From assembly GCA_900539195.1 (NCBI GenBank), contig UQBC01000024.1:1-41653 (forward strand): a stretch of DNA of 41,653 nucleotides, read 5' to 3'. The notes under the pieces are model-generated. The model saw nothing but the letters and a program-made list of their open reading frames with translations. It was not told the origin of the DNA and searched no databases. The position numbers and the translations under genes are program-made. The stretch comes from an uncultured Oscillospiraceae bacterium. Its GTDB lineage: Bacteria; Bacillota; Clostridia; Oscillospirales; Ruminococcaceae. How positions within the stretch are numbered: position 1 is the first letter of the stretch; every line of letters starts with the position of its first letter. This document shows, one piece after another, positions 16,445 through 23,584 of this stretch.

Positions 16445-17377
16445 TTAAGGGAGCTGTATCTTTCCTACAAAGCCCATTATCTCATCTCTCATACGCAGTG
16501 CCTCTCTGAATGCCGCACCTGCGAAATCATGCTCGTCACAGCCTTCTTTTTTATATGCTGTCATTATTCCTCTCGAGCTGTTTACTATACCGCCGAGACC
16601 GTTCGCATCGAATGCGGCGGCAATGTCCTTGGCTGTTGCACCCTGTGCGCCGTATCCGGGTATAAGGAAGAATGTGTGAGGGAGCTTTTTACGAAGCTCG
16701 GCGATCTGTTCGGGATATGTCGCACCTACCACTGCGCCTACGCCCGAATAGCCGTACTTGCCGGGAAGCTCCTCTCCCCACTTTTCGCACATATTGCCCA
16801 TTCTTTCATATACGGGAACACCGTCTATCAGCAGATCCTGAAGCTCGCCGCTTGACGGATTCGATGTCTTTACCAGTACGAAAATGCCCTTGTCGTTTTC
16901 CTTGCACACCTTGATAAGAGGATTGATACCGTCGCTTCCGAGGTATCCGTTAACCGTCAGAGCGTCGCCCATAAAAGGCTCGTATTCCTCGTTTCCCACC
17001 TTTACCTTGCCCAGATGCGCTGCGGCATACGCTTCCATAGTTGTGCCTATATCGTTACGCTTGCCGTCTGTGATAACATACATACCTCTGCTTCTTGCAT
17101 ATTCCTGCGTCTTGTACAGCGTTTTCATTCCTGCCGTACCGTACATTTCATAATAAGCCGCCTGAGGCTTTATTGCAGGAACTACCTCGTGGAGAGCGTC
17201 TATAAGGCACTTGTTGAATTCAAGTATCGCCTTTGCCGCACCCTTGAGCGTTTCGCCGTACTTGTTGAAAGCCTTATCCTTTATGTACTGAGGCACATAG
17301 TCGAGCTTGGGGTCAAGTCCTGCGACTGTGGGGTTCTGCTTTTCGCAGATTGCACGAAGAAGATTATCCATTGACAT
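16445..17377 (-). CDS. pyrF: Orotidine-5'-phosphate decarboxylase (long, subfamily 2)
   Basis: A 310-residue OMP decarboxylase, the last step to UMP. VAGLDPKLDYVP at the N-terminus and VITDGKRNDIGTTM (the catalytic Lys-Asp-Lys-Asp array) mark the longer subfamily 2, as do LIPGYGAQG and NSSRGIMTAY for phosphate binding. An in-frame ATG at 17389 sits directly against the AAAGG SD, too close for use. The ATG at 17377 (MSMDNLL) has better spacing and matches the family N-terminus. It is 43 bases upstream of carA. Confidence 0.95.
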   Translation of the reverse strand: MSMDNLLRAICEKQNPTVAGLDPKLDYVPQYIKDKAFNKYGETLKGAAKAILEFNKCLIDALHEVVPAIKPQAAYYEMYGTAGMKTLYKTQEYARSRGMYVITDGKRNDIGTTMEAYAAAHLGKVKVGNEEYEPFMGDALTVNGYLGSDGINPLIKVCKENDKGIFVLVKTSNPSSGELQDLLIDGVPVYERMGNMCEKWGEELPGKYGYSGVGAVVGATYPEQIAELRKKLPHTFFLIPGYGAQGATAKDIAAAFDANGLGGIVNSSRGIMTAYKKEGCDEHDFAGAAFREALRMRDEIMGFVGKIQLP

Positions 17378-17419
17378 TTTCGTATCCATCCTTTTTATTT
17401 ATTTCAAGTATATCGGAGC

Positions 17420-18697
17420 TTACTTGTCCTCGTATACTATTTTTCCGTTTACCAGTGTGTACTTTACCCTGCCCTTAAGGGTCATTCCCTTGAAGCAGGT
17501 GTTCTTTGACTTTGAGTGGAGCTTTTCGGGGTCTACCGTCCAGCTTTCGTCAGCATCGAATATTGCAATGTCCGCAATATCGCCTATGCCGAGCGAGCCT
17601 CCCTCTATGCCCAGTATCTTTCTGGGGTTGACGCACATAAGTCTTACTATGTGCATAAGGCTTATCGTACCCGTGTGATAAAGTCCTGTCAGTGTCGCCG
17701 CAAGCGATGTTTCCATTCCCACAACGCCGTTGGGAGCTTTCTCAAAGTCTGCCTTTTCCTCTGCACTGTGCGGAGCGTGGTCGGTTACTATGCAGTCGAT
17801 AGTGCCGTCTATTATAGCGGCGGTTATCGCCATAACATCGTCCTCCTCACGAAGCGGAGGATTCATTCTGTAGTCCGCATCTCTTGACAACAGCTTTTCG
17901 TCCGTCATCATAAAATAGTGCGGAGCGGTTTCGCAGGTACACATAACACCGATATGGGTATTTCCTCTTATCGTGTTCACACTGCCCTTTGTCGAAACGT
18001 GCGCAATGTGTATCGGCATCTGCGTATCCTGTGCTATGGCAAGCTCTCTTGCCGTGATTATATCCTCGCTCAACCTGCTCATACCCTTTACGCCGAGCTG
18101 CTGAGAGATCTTTCCCTTGTTGATTATACCGCCGTCTATTATCTCAAGATCCTCGCAGTGCGAAATGACCTTCAGTCCGGCATAGTGTGCCTTTACCATT
18201 GCCTGCGCCATCATATTCGCAGATTCAACGGGTCTGCCGTCGTCGCTCACCGCAACACAGCCTGCCGCCTTAAGTTCGTCATAGTCGCACAGCTCCTTGC
18301 CCTGCATACCCTTTGTGATACAGCCGACAGGATAAACCTTCGCCTTTGCTTTCTTTGCCTTGTCGAGAATATATTTTACCGTTTCCTTGTTGTCAACGGG
18401 CGGTTTCGTGTTCGGCATACACGCAAGCGCCGTAACACCGCCTGCGACAGCCGCCTCACAGCCTGTAATAATATCCTCTTTATATGTCTGTCCGGGATCT
18501 CTCAGATGAACGTGCATATCGCATATACCCGGTATTACCGTAAGCCCGTTGCAGTCTACCACCCTTGCGTTCTTATCATCACATTCAAGGTTATCGCCGA
18601 GCGCACGGATAAAGCCGTCCTTTATAAGTATGTCCTTTTTGCCTTCAAAACCGTTCACATAATCAACAACGTGACCGTTTTTCAGTAAAATTGTCAT
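17420..18697 (-). CDS. pyrC: Dihydroorotase, class I
   Basis: A 425-residue zinc amidohydrolase closing carbamoyl-aspartate to dihydroorotate. Motifs are DMHVHLRDPGQTYKED (the HxH metal pair and substrate Arg), the VISHCED and IHIAHVSTKG histidines, and IVTDHAPHSAEEK (catalytic Asp). The ORF stays open upstream to 18757, but SD GAGGTG before the ATG at 18697 (MTILLKNGHVVDYV) fixes the start. It is the first gene of the minus-strand pyrimidine cluster. pyrB, pyrE and pyrR are not in the window. Confidence 0.96.
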   Translation of the reverse strand: MTILLKNGHVVDYVNGFEGKKDILIKDGFIRALGDNLECDDKNARVVDCNGLTVIPGICDMHVHLRDPGQTYKEDIITGCEAAVAGGVTALACMPNTKPPVDNKETVKYILDKAKKAKAKVYPVGCITKGMQGKELCDYDELKAAGCVAVSDDGRPVESANMMAQAMVKAHYAGLKVISHCEDLEIIDGGIINKGKISQQLGVKGMSRLSEDIITARELAIAQDTQMPIHIAHVSTKGSVNTIRGNTHIGVMCTCETAPHYFMMTDEKLLSRDADYRMNPPLREEDDVMAITAAIIDGTIDCIVTDHAPHSAEEKADFEKAPNGVVGMETSLAATLTGLYHTGTISLMHIVRLMCVNPRKILGIEGGSLGIGDIADIAIFDADESWTVDPEKLHSKSKNTCFKGMTLKGRVKYTLVNGKIVYEDK

Positions 18698-18720
18698 TAT
18701 AGCACCTCGCAATTCTGCAC

Positions 18721-18763
18721 AAAAGCCGTGTCTTTCTTCCTTGACGATGAAAAACACGGCTTT
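18721..18763 (-). terminator. Leader terminator/attenuator before pyrC
   Basis: AAAGCCGTGT (18722-18731) pairs with ACACGGCTTT (18754-18763), giving a 10-bp stem with a 22-base loop. On the minus strand it runs into TTTTG. It lies between the operon promoter (18860-18888) and pyrC, 24 bases before the start codon, the position expected for an attenuator. Confidence 0.7.
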
Positions 18764-18853
18764 AATTCATATCCGCCCTTAGCAGATAAAAGATCCCATT
18801 TTACGAAAGATATGCTAATATCTGTATCGCACACCCTCGCCTATTTCCATAGT
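18764..18853 (-). promoter_or_regulatory. Structured pyr operon leader
   Basis: The minus-strand leader RNA has AGATAT-TAGC-ATATCT (a perfect 6-bp hairpin) and a later ATCTGC-TAAGG-GCGGAT hairpin with one G-U pair. The TTAGCA in the first hairpin can also pair with TGCTAA in the second, so alternative folds or a pseudoknot are possible. No PyrR-type binding loop was recognised. With the terminator that follows, this looks like an RNA control region. Confidence 0.5.
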
Positions 18854-18859
18854 CATTTT

Positions 18860-18888
18860 ATTATACTATATTTTCTGCCGTTTGTCTA
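18860..18888 (-). promoter_or_regulatory. Promoter of the pyrimidine operon
   Basis: On the minus strand: TAGACA (18888-18883), a 17-base spacer and TATAAT (18865-18860). Predicted start near 18853, giving a leader of about 155 bases before pyrC. Confidence 0.75.
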
Positions 18889-18906
18889 CAAGTTTACGAA
18901 ATTTTT

Positions 18907-19134
18907 TTAATTTTTTATTTCACTTACCGGTACTTTATCTGCGTCCTCGTTTCTGAGTGCAATTACCGCACCTCTTACAAGATATGCCTTTATTCCGCTA
19001 CCGCACAACACACATGTGACTGTTGTTCCTTTTGTAAAGCCGAGATCCATAAGCCTTCTTTTCATATCTCCTGCAAGTAACAGCCGTTCTACCCTGCATT
19101 TTTCATCTCTTTCAAGCTGTGCCAGACTTCTCAC
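18907..19134 (-). CDS. feoA: FeoA-family ferrous iron transport accessory protein
   Basis: A 75-residue SH3-like FeoA protein. RRLMDLGFTKGTTVTCV and GIKAYLVRGAVIALR followed by NEDADKVPV match the family pattern (R-L-x-x-LG-[IF]-x-x-G and the RG-x-x-[IV]-ALR block). FeoA works with the FeoB GTPase in Fe2+ uptake at the inner face of the membrane. No feoB lies next to it, so it is a stand-alone copy. SD AAGGAGG lies 7 bases before the ATG. The upstream region is occupied by a MITE-like repeat. Confidence 0.9.
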   Translation of the reverse strand: MRSLAQLERDEKCRVERLLLAGDMKRRLMDLGFTKGTTVTCVLCGSGIKAYLVRGAVIALRNEDADKVPVSEIKN

Positions 19135-19185
19135 ATAAACGCCTCCTTCATTTCTTCGCTTATTGCCAGTTTATGAAAGAAGGCC

Positions 19186-19387
19186 GCAGGCGGTTAACCG
19201 CATCAGTTTATAGAAATAGTCTGTTTTTTCAAAAAAGTGCTTGTTCTCAATCCCTATCCCCAAACCCCTTTCCCCGGGAAAGGGGCTGAATGTGGGGCTG
19301 CCGCCCTCACCCCGCTTGGGGCTACGCCCCAAACCCAAATTATAAAAGATCTGTAGGTTTTTCGACAGTCTGAGGCGGTTAACCTGC
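19186..19387. mobile_element. MITE-like element with inverted ends (dispersed repeat copy 2)
   Basis: The left end (19186-19206) and the reverse complement of the right end (19370-19387) align as GCAGG(CGG)TTAACCGC-A/C-TCAG: 17 of 18 positions are identical apart from a 3-base insertion. The interior has no gene. At 19256-19336 it carries the hairpin-rich block shared with the window start (CCTTTCCCCGGGAAAGG, then TTGGGGCTACGCCCCAA). The size of 202 bp, terminal inverted repeats and lack of coding capacity fit a non-autonomous miniature element. No target-site duplication was clear. It lies upstream of feoA. Confidence 0.6.
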
Positions 19388-19477
19388 ATTTTACCCGAGC
19401 ATCACGCAAAAGCCTTTTTCGGAATCTCCGTACAATGACAACGTTTTACTCCTTGCTAAACCTCACCGTCTTATCCT

Positions 19478-19681
19478 TCATCGATATTTTTTTACAGCAT
19501 ACCCATAGCCGCTCATTCCTTTCTTATACGTCAGAAAGGAATGATCTATCGGCACACCGCAGATTTTTGCTATCTCATCGTAAGTCAGCGTAATTTCACG
19601 CTCGCCGCACTTCCCGATATATTCCCACAAAGAATCGTACTTGCTAATATATCTTCTTACAAAAGCCTCATCATCTTGCAT
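19478..19681 (-). CDS. Small DUF7662-like protein, possibly C-terminally short
   Basis: A 67-residue protein with YDSLWEYIGKCGEREITLTY and DEIAKICGVPIDHSFLTYKK. This resembles the small Firmicutes/proteobacterial family in which 'SLWEYI..' is followed by 'F.EIE.I.G..LP.S...' (DUF7662-like). Family members usually continue with about 10-15 more residues after GYxVxxI; here the protein stops at VKKYR, so it may be slightly truncated. It overlaps the end of the phosphatase gene by 25 bases and has only a weak SD. Function unknown; a nucleic-acid-binding role has been suggested for similar proteins. Confidence 0.6.
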   Translation of the reverse strand: MQDDEAFVRRYISKYDSLWEYIGKCGEREITLTYDEIAKICGVPIDHSFLTYKKGMSGYGYAVKKYR

Positions 19682-20208
19682 TGCTCAAGCCCTGCGCTCC
19701 AGAACTCAGACAGCGGCAGATTCTTTACCCTGCATACAATGCTTGCGTTCATCGCACCGTGTCCGACTATCAGAATATCCTTGCCCTCTTTTATCTGCGG
19801 ATAGATTACCTCGTCAAGAAATTCACCCGTTCTGCCGAACAGCTCGTCAAATGTTTCCGCCCCGCCTATAGAGCTTGTATACTGCTCGGGGTGGAAAAAC
19901 AACAGGTTTATAGGACAGTCGGGAATACTGAAGCTGTTCTCGATACCCTCATATTCCCCGAAGCACATTTCCTTCAGCCTGTCGTCCGTTACTATCGGCA
20001 CATTTCTGCCCTCAAGCAATATCTCGGCTGTTTTCCTTGCACGGATAAGCGGCGAACAGTAGCAAATATCAAGATGCACGTCCTTATACTCCTCCCGTGC
20101 CTTTTCCGCCATTTCTATTCCCTCACGGCACAGCGGAATATCCGTCCTGCCCTGCAATTTTTTCTTTTTATTCCACTCGGTTTTACCGTGTCGCATTATG
20201 TATAGCAT
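19657..20208 (-). CDS. Histidine phosphatase family protein
   Basis: A 183-residue phosphoglycerate-mutase-like phosphatase. The catalytic RHG motif is at the start (MLYIMRHGKTEWN), CYCSPLIRARKTAEIL carries the second Arg, FGEYEG supplies the acid region, and ILIVGHGAMN carries the second His. SD GGAGG lies 6 bases before the ATG at 20208; a TTG one codon upstream is too close to the SD. It follows the cysteine-rich gene by 24 bases and is probably co-transcribed. Candidates include a broad phosphatase or a cobalamin-pathway CobC-like enzyme, but no cob genes are nearby. Confidence 0.9.
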   Translation of the reverse strand: MLYIMRHGKTEWNKKKKLQGRTDIPLCREGIEMAEKAREEYKDVHLDICYCSPLIRARKTAEILLEGRNVPIVTDDRLKEMCFGEYEGIENSFSIPDCPINLLFFHPEQYTSSIGGAETFDELFGRTGEFLDEVIYPQIKEGKDILIVGHGAMNASIVCRVKNLPLSEFWSAGLEQCKMMRLL

Positions 20209-20232
20209 CAAAATCCTCCGTGTAACGCTTTA

Positions 20233-21156
20233 TCAGAAAAGATCAAGCATACTGTCAAGATATATTTCTTCTCTTACTTTCAGCCGGTATTCCGGCTTTG
20301 TCATATAGTACAGCAGAAATTCAAGCACTACCGCACTGCCAAGCCCCCTGCCCTCTATCTTGAACTGATTGAACCCCATCGGCAGATAGATATTTTCAAT
20401 ATCGTTCGTTCCGATAAACGCAGGGTTTTCCATAGCCTTTGAAAACTTATACCCCTCGTTGCCGCCGGGAGAACGGCATATAAAATCCTCGCAATCCTCA
20501 CATAGACTTTTACGGCTGACATTTTCATAACAGCTTTTCCTGTCGGTACAGCCGAAATAACAGCATTCGTTGCAAAGAAATTCCACCTTGCTTTTCTGCC
20601 TTTCGGTAAGCGTACCCAGCTTGTCAAAAGCCTTGTTTAATCTGAAATCCGGTACAACAAAGCGAAAATCCTCACGGCTAAGCTCTTTTTCAAGCTGTAT
20701 AAAATCCGTCAGGACCTTTGTAGTCGATGATACAAAATACAGACCCGGATAATTCTTTCCTATATATTCAAGCAACAGATCCGAACAGATTATAACGCCG
20801 TTCTGCGCCGCTGTGCTTTCGCTGAACATCTCGCACAGCCTGTTGCACTTTCTGTCTGAAAGATGTTCTTGCTTTATAAGAGAATTGCTGAACGTGAGCC
20901 TTGCGGAAATGCCGTACTTCTGTGTAAGCTGAAGCACCTTTTCAGCCTCATCATCACCGAACCCAACACGTCCGCCGCCCCACAGACAATCCGCAGGTGC
21001 GCCGTATATCGAGCCTATCTCGCACCAATCGTAAAAATACTCCCTGTGATTATAGAATAAAGGCAGAAACAGGCTGTACAGCCCGTAAAACTCAAACAGA
21101 CCGGGGAGGTGGAAATATGCTGTCCCGTCACATTTTTTGTAAGTTTCCTGCGTCAT
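20233..21156 (-). CDS. Conserved cysteine-rich protein, possibly U32-peptidase-like TIM barrel
   Basis: A 307-residue cytosolic protein. The N-terminal part has barrel-like strands (YGAPADCLWGGGRVGF, ISARLTFSNSL, NGVIICSDLL, LYFVSSTTKVL, FRFVVPDFRLNKAFDKL). These precede a cysteine block, CNECCYFGCTDRKSC and then C-E-D-C and C before RSPGGNEG, which could bind an iron-sulphur cluster. That order (barrel, then Cys cluster, then FKIEGR) is reminiscent of U32 proteases and the UbiU/RlhA hydroxylation proteins, but I cannot prove membership. A longer frame starts at 21201; SD AAAGGGGG, 8 bases upstream, supports the ATG at 21156. It heads a three-gene minus-strand unit with the phosphatase and DUF7662-like gene. 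Confidence 0.72.
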   Translation of the reverse strand: MTQETYKKCDGTAYFHLPGLFEFYGLYSLFLPLFYNHREYFYDWCEIGSIYGAPADCLWGGGRVGFGDDEAEKVLQLTQKYGISARLTFSNSLIKQEHLSDRKCNRLCEMFSESTAAQNGVIICSDLLLEYIGKNYPGLYFVSSTTKVLTDFIQLEKELSREDFRFVVPDFRLNKAFDKLGTLTERQKSKVEFLCNECCYFGCTDRKSCYENVSRKSLCEDCEDFICRSPGGNEGYKFSKAMENPAFIGTNDIENIYLPMGFNQFKIEGRGLGSAVVLEFLLYYMTKPEYRLKVREEIYLDSMLDLF

Positions 21157-21242
21157 ATTCCCATCCCCCTTTAAAATCGTTTCTATCTTTGTACCATTCA
21201 TAAAATCCGTAAATATCAGTTATCACATAATTTCTTCGTAGG

Positions 21243-21420
21243 GCGAGGATCTGTGTGTGCTTGTATGGCTTTGCGTCCGTGCCTCGTCAGCCATCAGTGT
21301 CGCTGCGTCCTGCAGCAACTAAGTGTGGCTGACTTTAAGCATCCATGCTTAAAGCCTTTGGGCGTTCATTTCAGGCATCCTTGCCTTGCTTGCCCCTCCT
21401 GTTACATCAACCGCCAACAT
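21243..21420. repeat. Dispersed hairpin repeat, copy 3 (diverged)
   Basis: No gene. The left part (CTGTGTGTGCTTGTATGGCT, then TTGCGTCCGTGC) is clearly related to 18-50 at the window start. Further hairpins follow: GCTGC-GTCCT-GCAGC (21302-21316), CTTTAAGCA-TCCA-TGCTTAAAG (21333-21354, perfect 9 bp) and AGGCA-TCCT-TGCCT (21373-21386). The stems differ in sequence but keep a GCA-TCCN-TGC core. From 21421 to 21534 I see nothing recognisable. Confidence 0.65.
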
Positions 21421-21536
21421 TACCGCAAGCCTTGCGAACAGCCTGCCAAGCGCTTAAAATCATTCCTGCCTTTAACGGATTTTGTGCTTTACAGTATCAC
21501 ACAAAATCAAATCAGTTTATCCGCAAAAATCGCTTT

Positions 21537-21566
21537 TGTAAAAAAGCCACCGCAAAAGCGGTGGCT
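21537..21566 (-). terminator. Terminator of the transketolase operon
   Basis: AGCCACCGC-AAAA-GCGGTGGCT (21545-21566) is a perfect 9-bp stem. On the minus strand it is followed by TTTTTTAC. It lies 7 bases after the stop of the transketolase C-terminal subunit. Confidence 0.9.
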
Positions 21567-21573
21567 CAAAAAA

Positions 21574-22509
21574 TTATTTACCTAAAACCTTCTTAACGGT
21601 ATTAGCAATATTATCCGCACATAAGCCGAATTCTTCAAGCAATGCTGCCGCAGGACCCGAATGACCGAATGTATCCATAACACCGATCTTTGTAACGGGA
21701 ACGGGATAATTCTCGCAAAGAACATCGCAAACAGCACTTCCTAAACCGCCGATTATGCTGTGTTCCTCAACAGTAACTATCTTTCCTGTTTCCTTAGCCG
21801 CCTTGATTATAATATCCTTGTCAATGGGCTTTATCGTGTGTATGTTGATTACACGGGCATTGATACCCTGACCCTTGAGTGCGTCAGCCGCCTCAAGTGC
21901 CTGAGCTACCATAAGACCTGTAGCAACGATCGTTATATCATCGCCGTCACGGAGCTGTACGCCCTTACCAAGCTCAAACTTATATGTATCCTTATCGTTG
22001 AAGATAGGAGCGGCAAGTCTGCCGAATCTCATATAGGTAGGTCCCACATAGTCAGCCATAGCGAGTACAGCCGCCTTAGCCTCAACATCATCGGCAGGGT
22101 TGATTACCGTCATACCGGGTATTGTACGCATAAGTGCAATATCCTCGTTGCACTGGTGTGTCGCACCGTCCTCACCAACGGAAATACCTGCGTGTGTTGC
22201 GCCGATCTTAACGTTCAGATGAGGATAGCCTATGCTGTTTCTGAGTATTTCATAAGCTCTGCCTGCCGCAAACATAGCAAATGTGCTTGCGAATACGAGC
22301 TTGCCTGTAGTAGCGATACCTGCGGCAACGCCCATCATATTTGCTTCTGCTATACCGCAGTCAAAGAAGCGGTCGGGATATGCCTTCTTGAATATACCTG
22401 TCTTTGTTGCAGCCGCAAGGTCTGCGTCTAAAACTACGAGATCGTTTCTCTTTTCAGCGAGCATTACAAGAGCTTCGCCGTAGCTTTCACGGGTTGCTTT
22501 TTTCTCCAT
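21574..22509 (-). CDS. Transketolase, C-terminal subunit
   Basis: A 311-residue second half of a split transketolase (pyrimidine-binding and C-terminal domains). Landmarks are RESYGEALVML, LDADLAAATKTGIF, FDCGIAEANMMGVAAGIA (with the Glu that activates thiamine diphosphate), ATHAGISVGEDGATHQCNED and VTVEEHSIIGGLGSAV. Together with the upstream subunit it interconverts pentose and triose phosphates in the non-oxidative pentose phosphate pathway. Such split pairs are common in Firmicutes and archaea. The gap to the N-terminal subunit is 21 bases. Confidence 0.95.
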   Translation of the reverse strand: MEKKATRESYGEALVMLAEKRNDLVVLDADLAAATKTGIFKKAYPDRFFDCGIAEANMMGVAAGIATTGKLVFASTFAMFAAGRAYEILRNSIGYPHLNVKIGATHAGISVGEDGATHQCNEDIALMRTIPGMTVINPADDVEAKAAVLAMADYVGPTYMRFGRLAAPIFNDKDTYKFELGKGVQLRDGDDITIVATGLMVAQALEAADALKGQGINARVINIHTIKPIDKDIIIKAAKETGKIVTVEEHSIIGGLGSAVCDVLCENYPVPVTKIGVMDTFGHSGPAAALLEEFGLCADNIANTVKKVLGK

Positions 22510-22530
22510 TTTAATACGTTTCCTTTCCGA

Positions 22531-23373
22531 TTACTTTTCAAGCTCGGCAAGATGAGCCTTGAGTTCTGTCATAGCCTGGTTGTACTGTTCTTCGTTGGGA
22601 GCAGTGCCGTGCCATGATACCTGATCCTCCATGAAGGAAACGCCCTTGCCCTTTATGCTCTTCTGTATAATTACCGTAGGCTGTCCCGAGATCTTTTCAG
22701 CTTCAGCGAAAGCCTTTTCGATTGCGTCAAAATCGTGTGCGTCTATAGAAATAACATGCCATCCGAAAGCCTTGAACTTCTCGTCTATCGGATAGGGTGA
22801 CATTACATCGCTTATTCTGCCGTCTATCTGAAGTCCGTTGTTGTCAACTACGGCTACGAGGTTGTCAAGCTGATAGTGTGCCGCAAACATAGCAGCCTCC
22901 CATACCTGACCTTCTTCTATCTCGCCGTCGCCGAGTATAGCGTATACCTTGTAAAATTCATTTGACAGCTTACCGGAAAGAGCCATACCGCAAGCGGCTG
23001 AAATACCCTGGCCGAGTGAGCCTGTGCTCATATCAACACCGGGGACCTTGTTCATAACAGGGTGTCCCTGAAGCTTTGAGCCTATGTGACGGAGTGTCTT
23101 TAAATCTTCTACAGGGAAAAATCCGCGGTTAGCAAGTACAGAGTACAGTGCAGGGGCTGTGTGTCCCTTTGACAGTACAAGTCTGTCACGTTCGGGCATC
23201 TGAGGATTTTTCGGATCTACATTCATCTTTGCAAAGTAGAGATATGTCAGTACATCAGCTACCGAAAGCGATCCGCCGGGATGTCCCGACTTAGCGTTGT
23301 AAACGCCCTCGATAACACCCATTCTGACCTTGGTGGCAGTTATCTCAAGCTGCTTTTTTAAAGTTGCGTCCAT
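22531..23373 (-). CDS. Transketolase, N-terminal subunit
   Basis: A 280-residue thiamine-diphosphate-binding half. Motifs are AKSGHPGGSLSVADVLTYLY, LSKGHTAPALYSVLA, MSTGSLGQGISAACGMAL, and the ThDP/Mg fingerprint GDGEIEEGQVWEA..VVDNNGLQ. It is the first gene of the two-gene operon; its promoter lies at 23435-23463 and its leader carries a GGCGAAGC/GCTTTGCC hairpin (23393-23411). The enzyme needs the downstream C-terminal subunit. Confidence 0.95.
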   Translation of the reverse strand: MDATLKKQLEITATKVRMGVIEGVYNAKSGHPGGSLSVADVLTYLYFAKMNVDPKNPQMPERDRLVLSKGHTAPALYSVLANRGFFPVEDLKTLRHIGSKLQGHPVMNKVPGVDMSTGSLGQGISAACGMALSGKLSNEFYKVYAILGDGEIEEGQVWEAAMFAAHYQLDNLVAVVDNNGLQIDGRISDVMSPYPIDEKFKAFGWHVISIDAHDFDAIEKAFAEAEKISGQPTVIIQKSIKGKGVSFMEDQVSWHGTAPNEEQYNQAMTELKAHLAELEK

Positions 23374-23434
23374 TTTTTAAGGTCCTTTCCGGGCAAAGCC
23401 GTGCTTCGCCTTTTTCGTTTAGTCGTTCTCCAAT

Positions 23435-23463
23435 ATTATATTACATTATTCGCGATAAGTCAA
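23435..23463 (-). promoter_or_regulatory. Promoter of the transketolase operon
   Basis: On the minus strand: TTGACT (23463-23458), a 17-base spacer and TATAAT (23440-23435). Divergent from the crp-like gene, whose promoter starts 44 bases away. Confidence 0.85.
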
Positions 23464-23506
23464 GTATACCGACAGCTCAGAACAGCTGTGAATAAAACAA
23501 AAATAT

Positions 23507-23535
23507 TTGACTTTTTTTCGGATAAGTTATATCAT
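23507..23535 (+). promoter_or_regulatory. Promoter of the Crp/Fnr-family gene
   Basis: TTGACT (23507-23512), a 17-base spacer and TATCAT (23530-23535). The start would be near 23542, about 43 bases before the ATG. Confidence 0.65.
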
Positions 23536-23584
23536 TATCGGCAGAATATGCTTTATCGCCGCTTCGTTTTCAACTGGAGGTTCT

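Noticed and set aside
17918..18688. Long plus-strand frame (256 codons) opposite pyrC
   Set aside because: Shadow of pyrC; composition is unlike a protein and the real gene is certain.
18764..18856. Leader peptide of 13 codons before pyrC
   Set aside because: Its ATG falls at the predicted transcript start with no room for an SD, so translation is unlikely.
21253..21596. Two overlapping ORFs in the 21.2-21.6 kb gap
   Set aside because: They cross hairpin repeats and the transketolase terminator, and lack SD and family resemblance.
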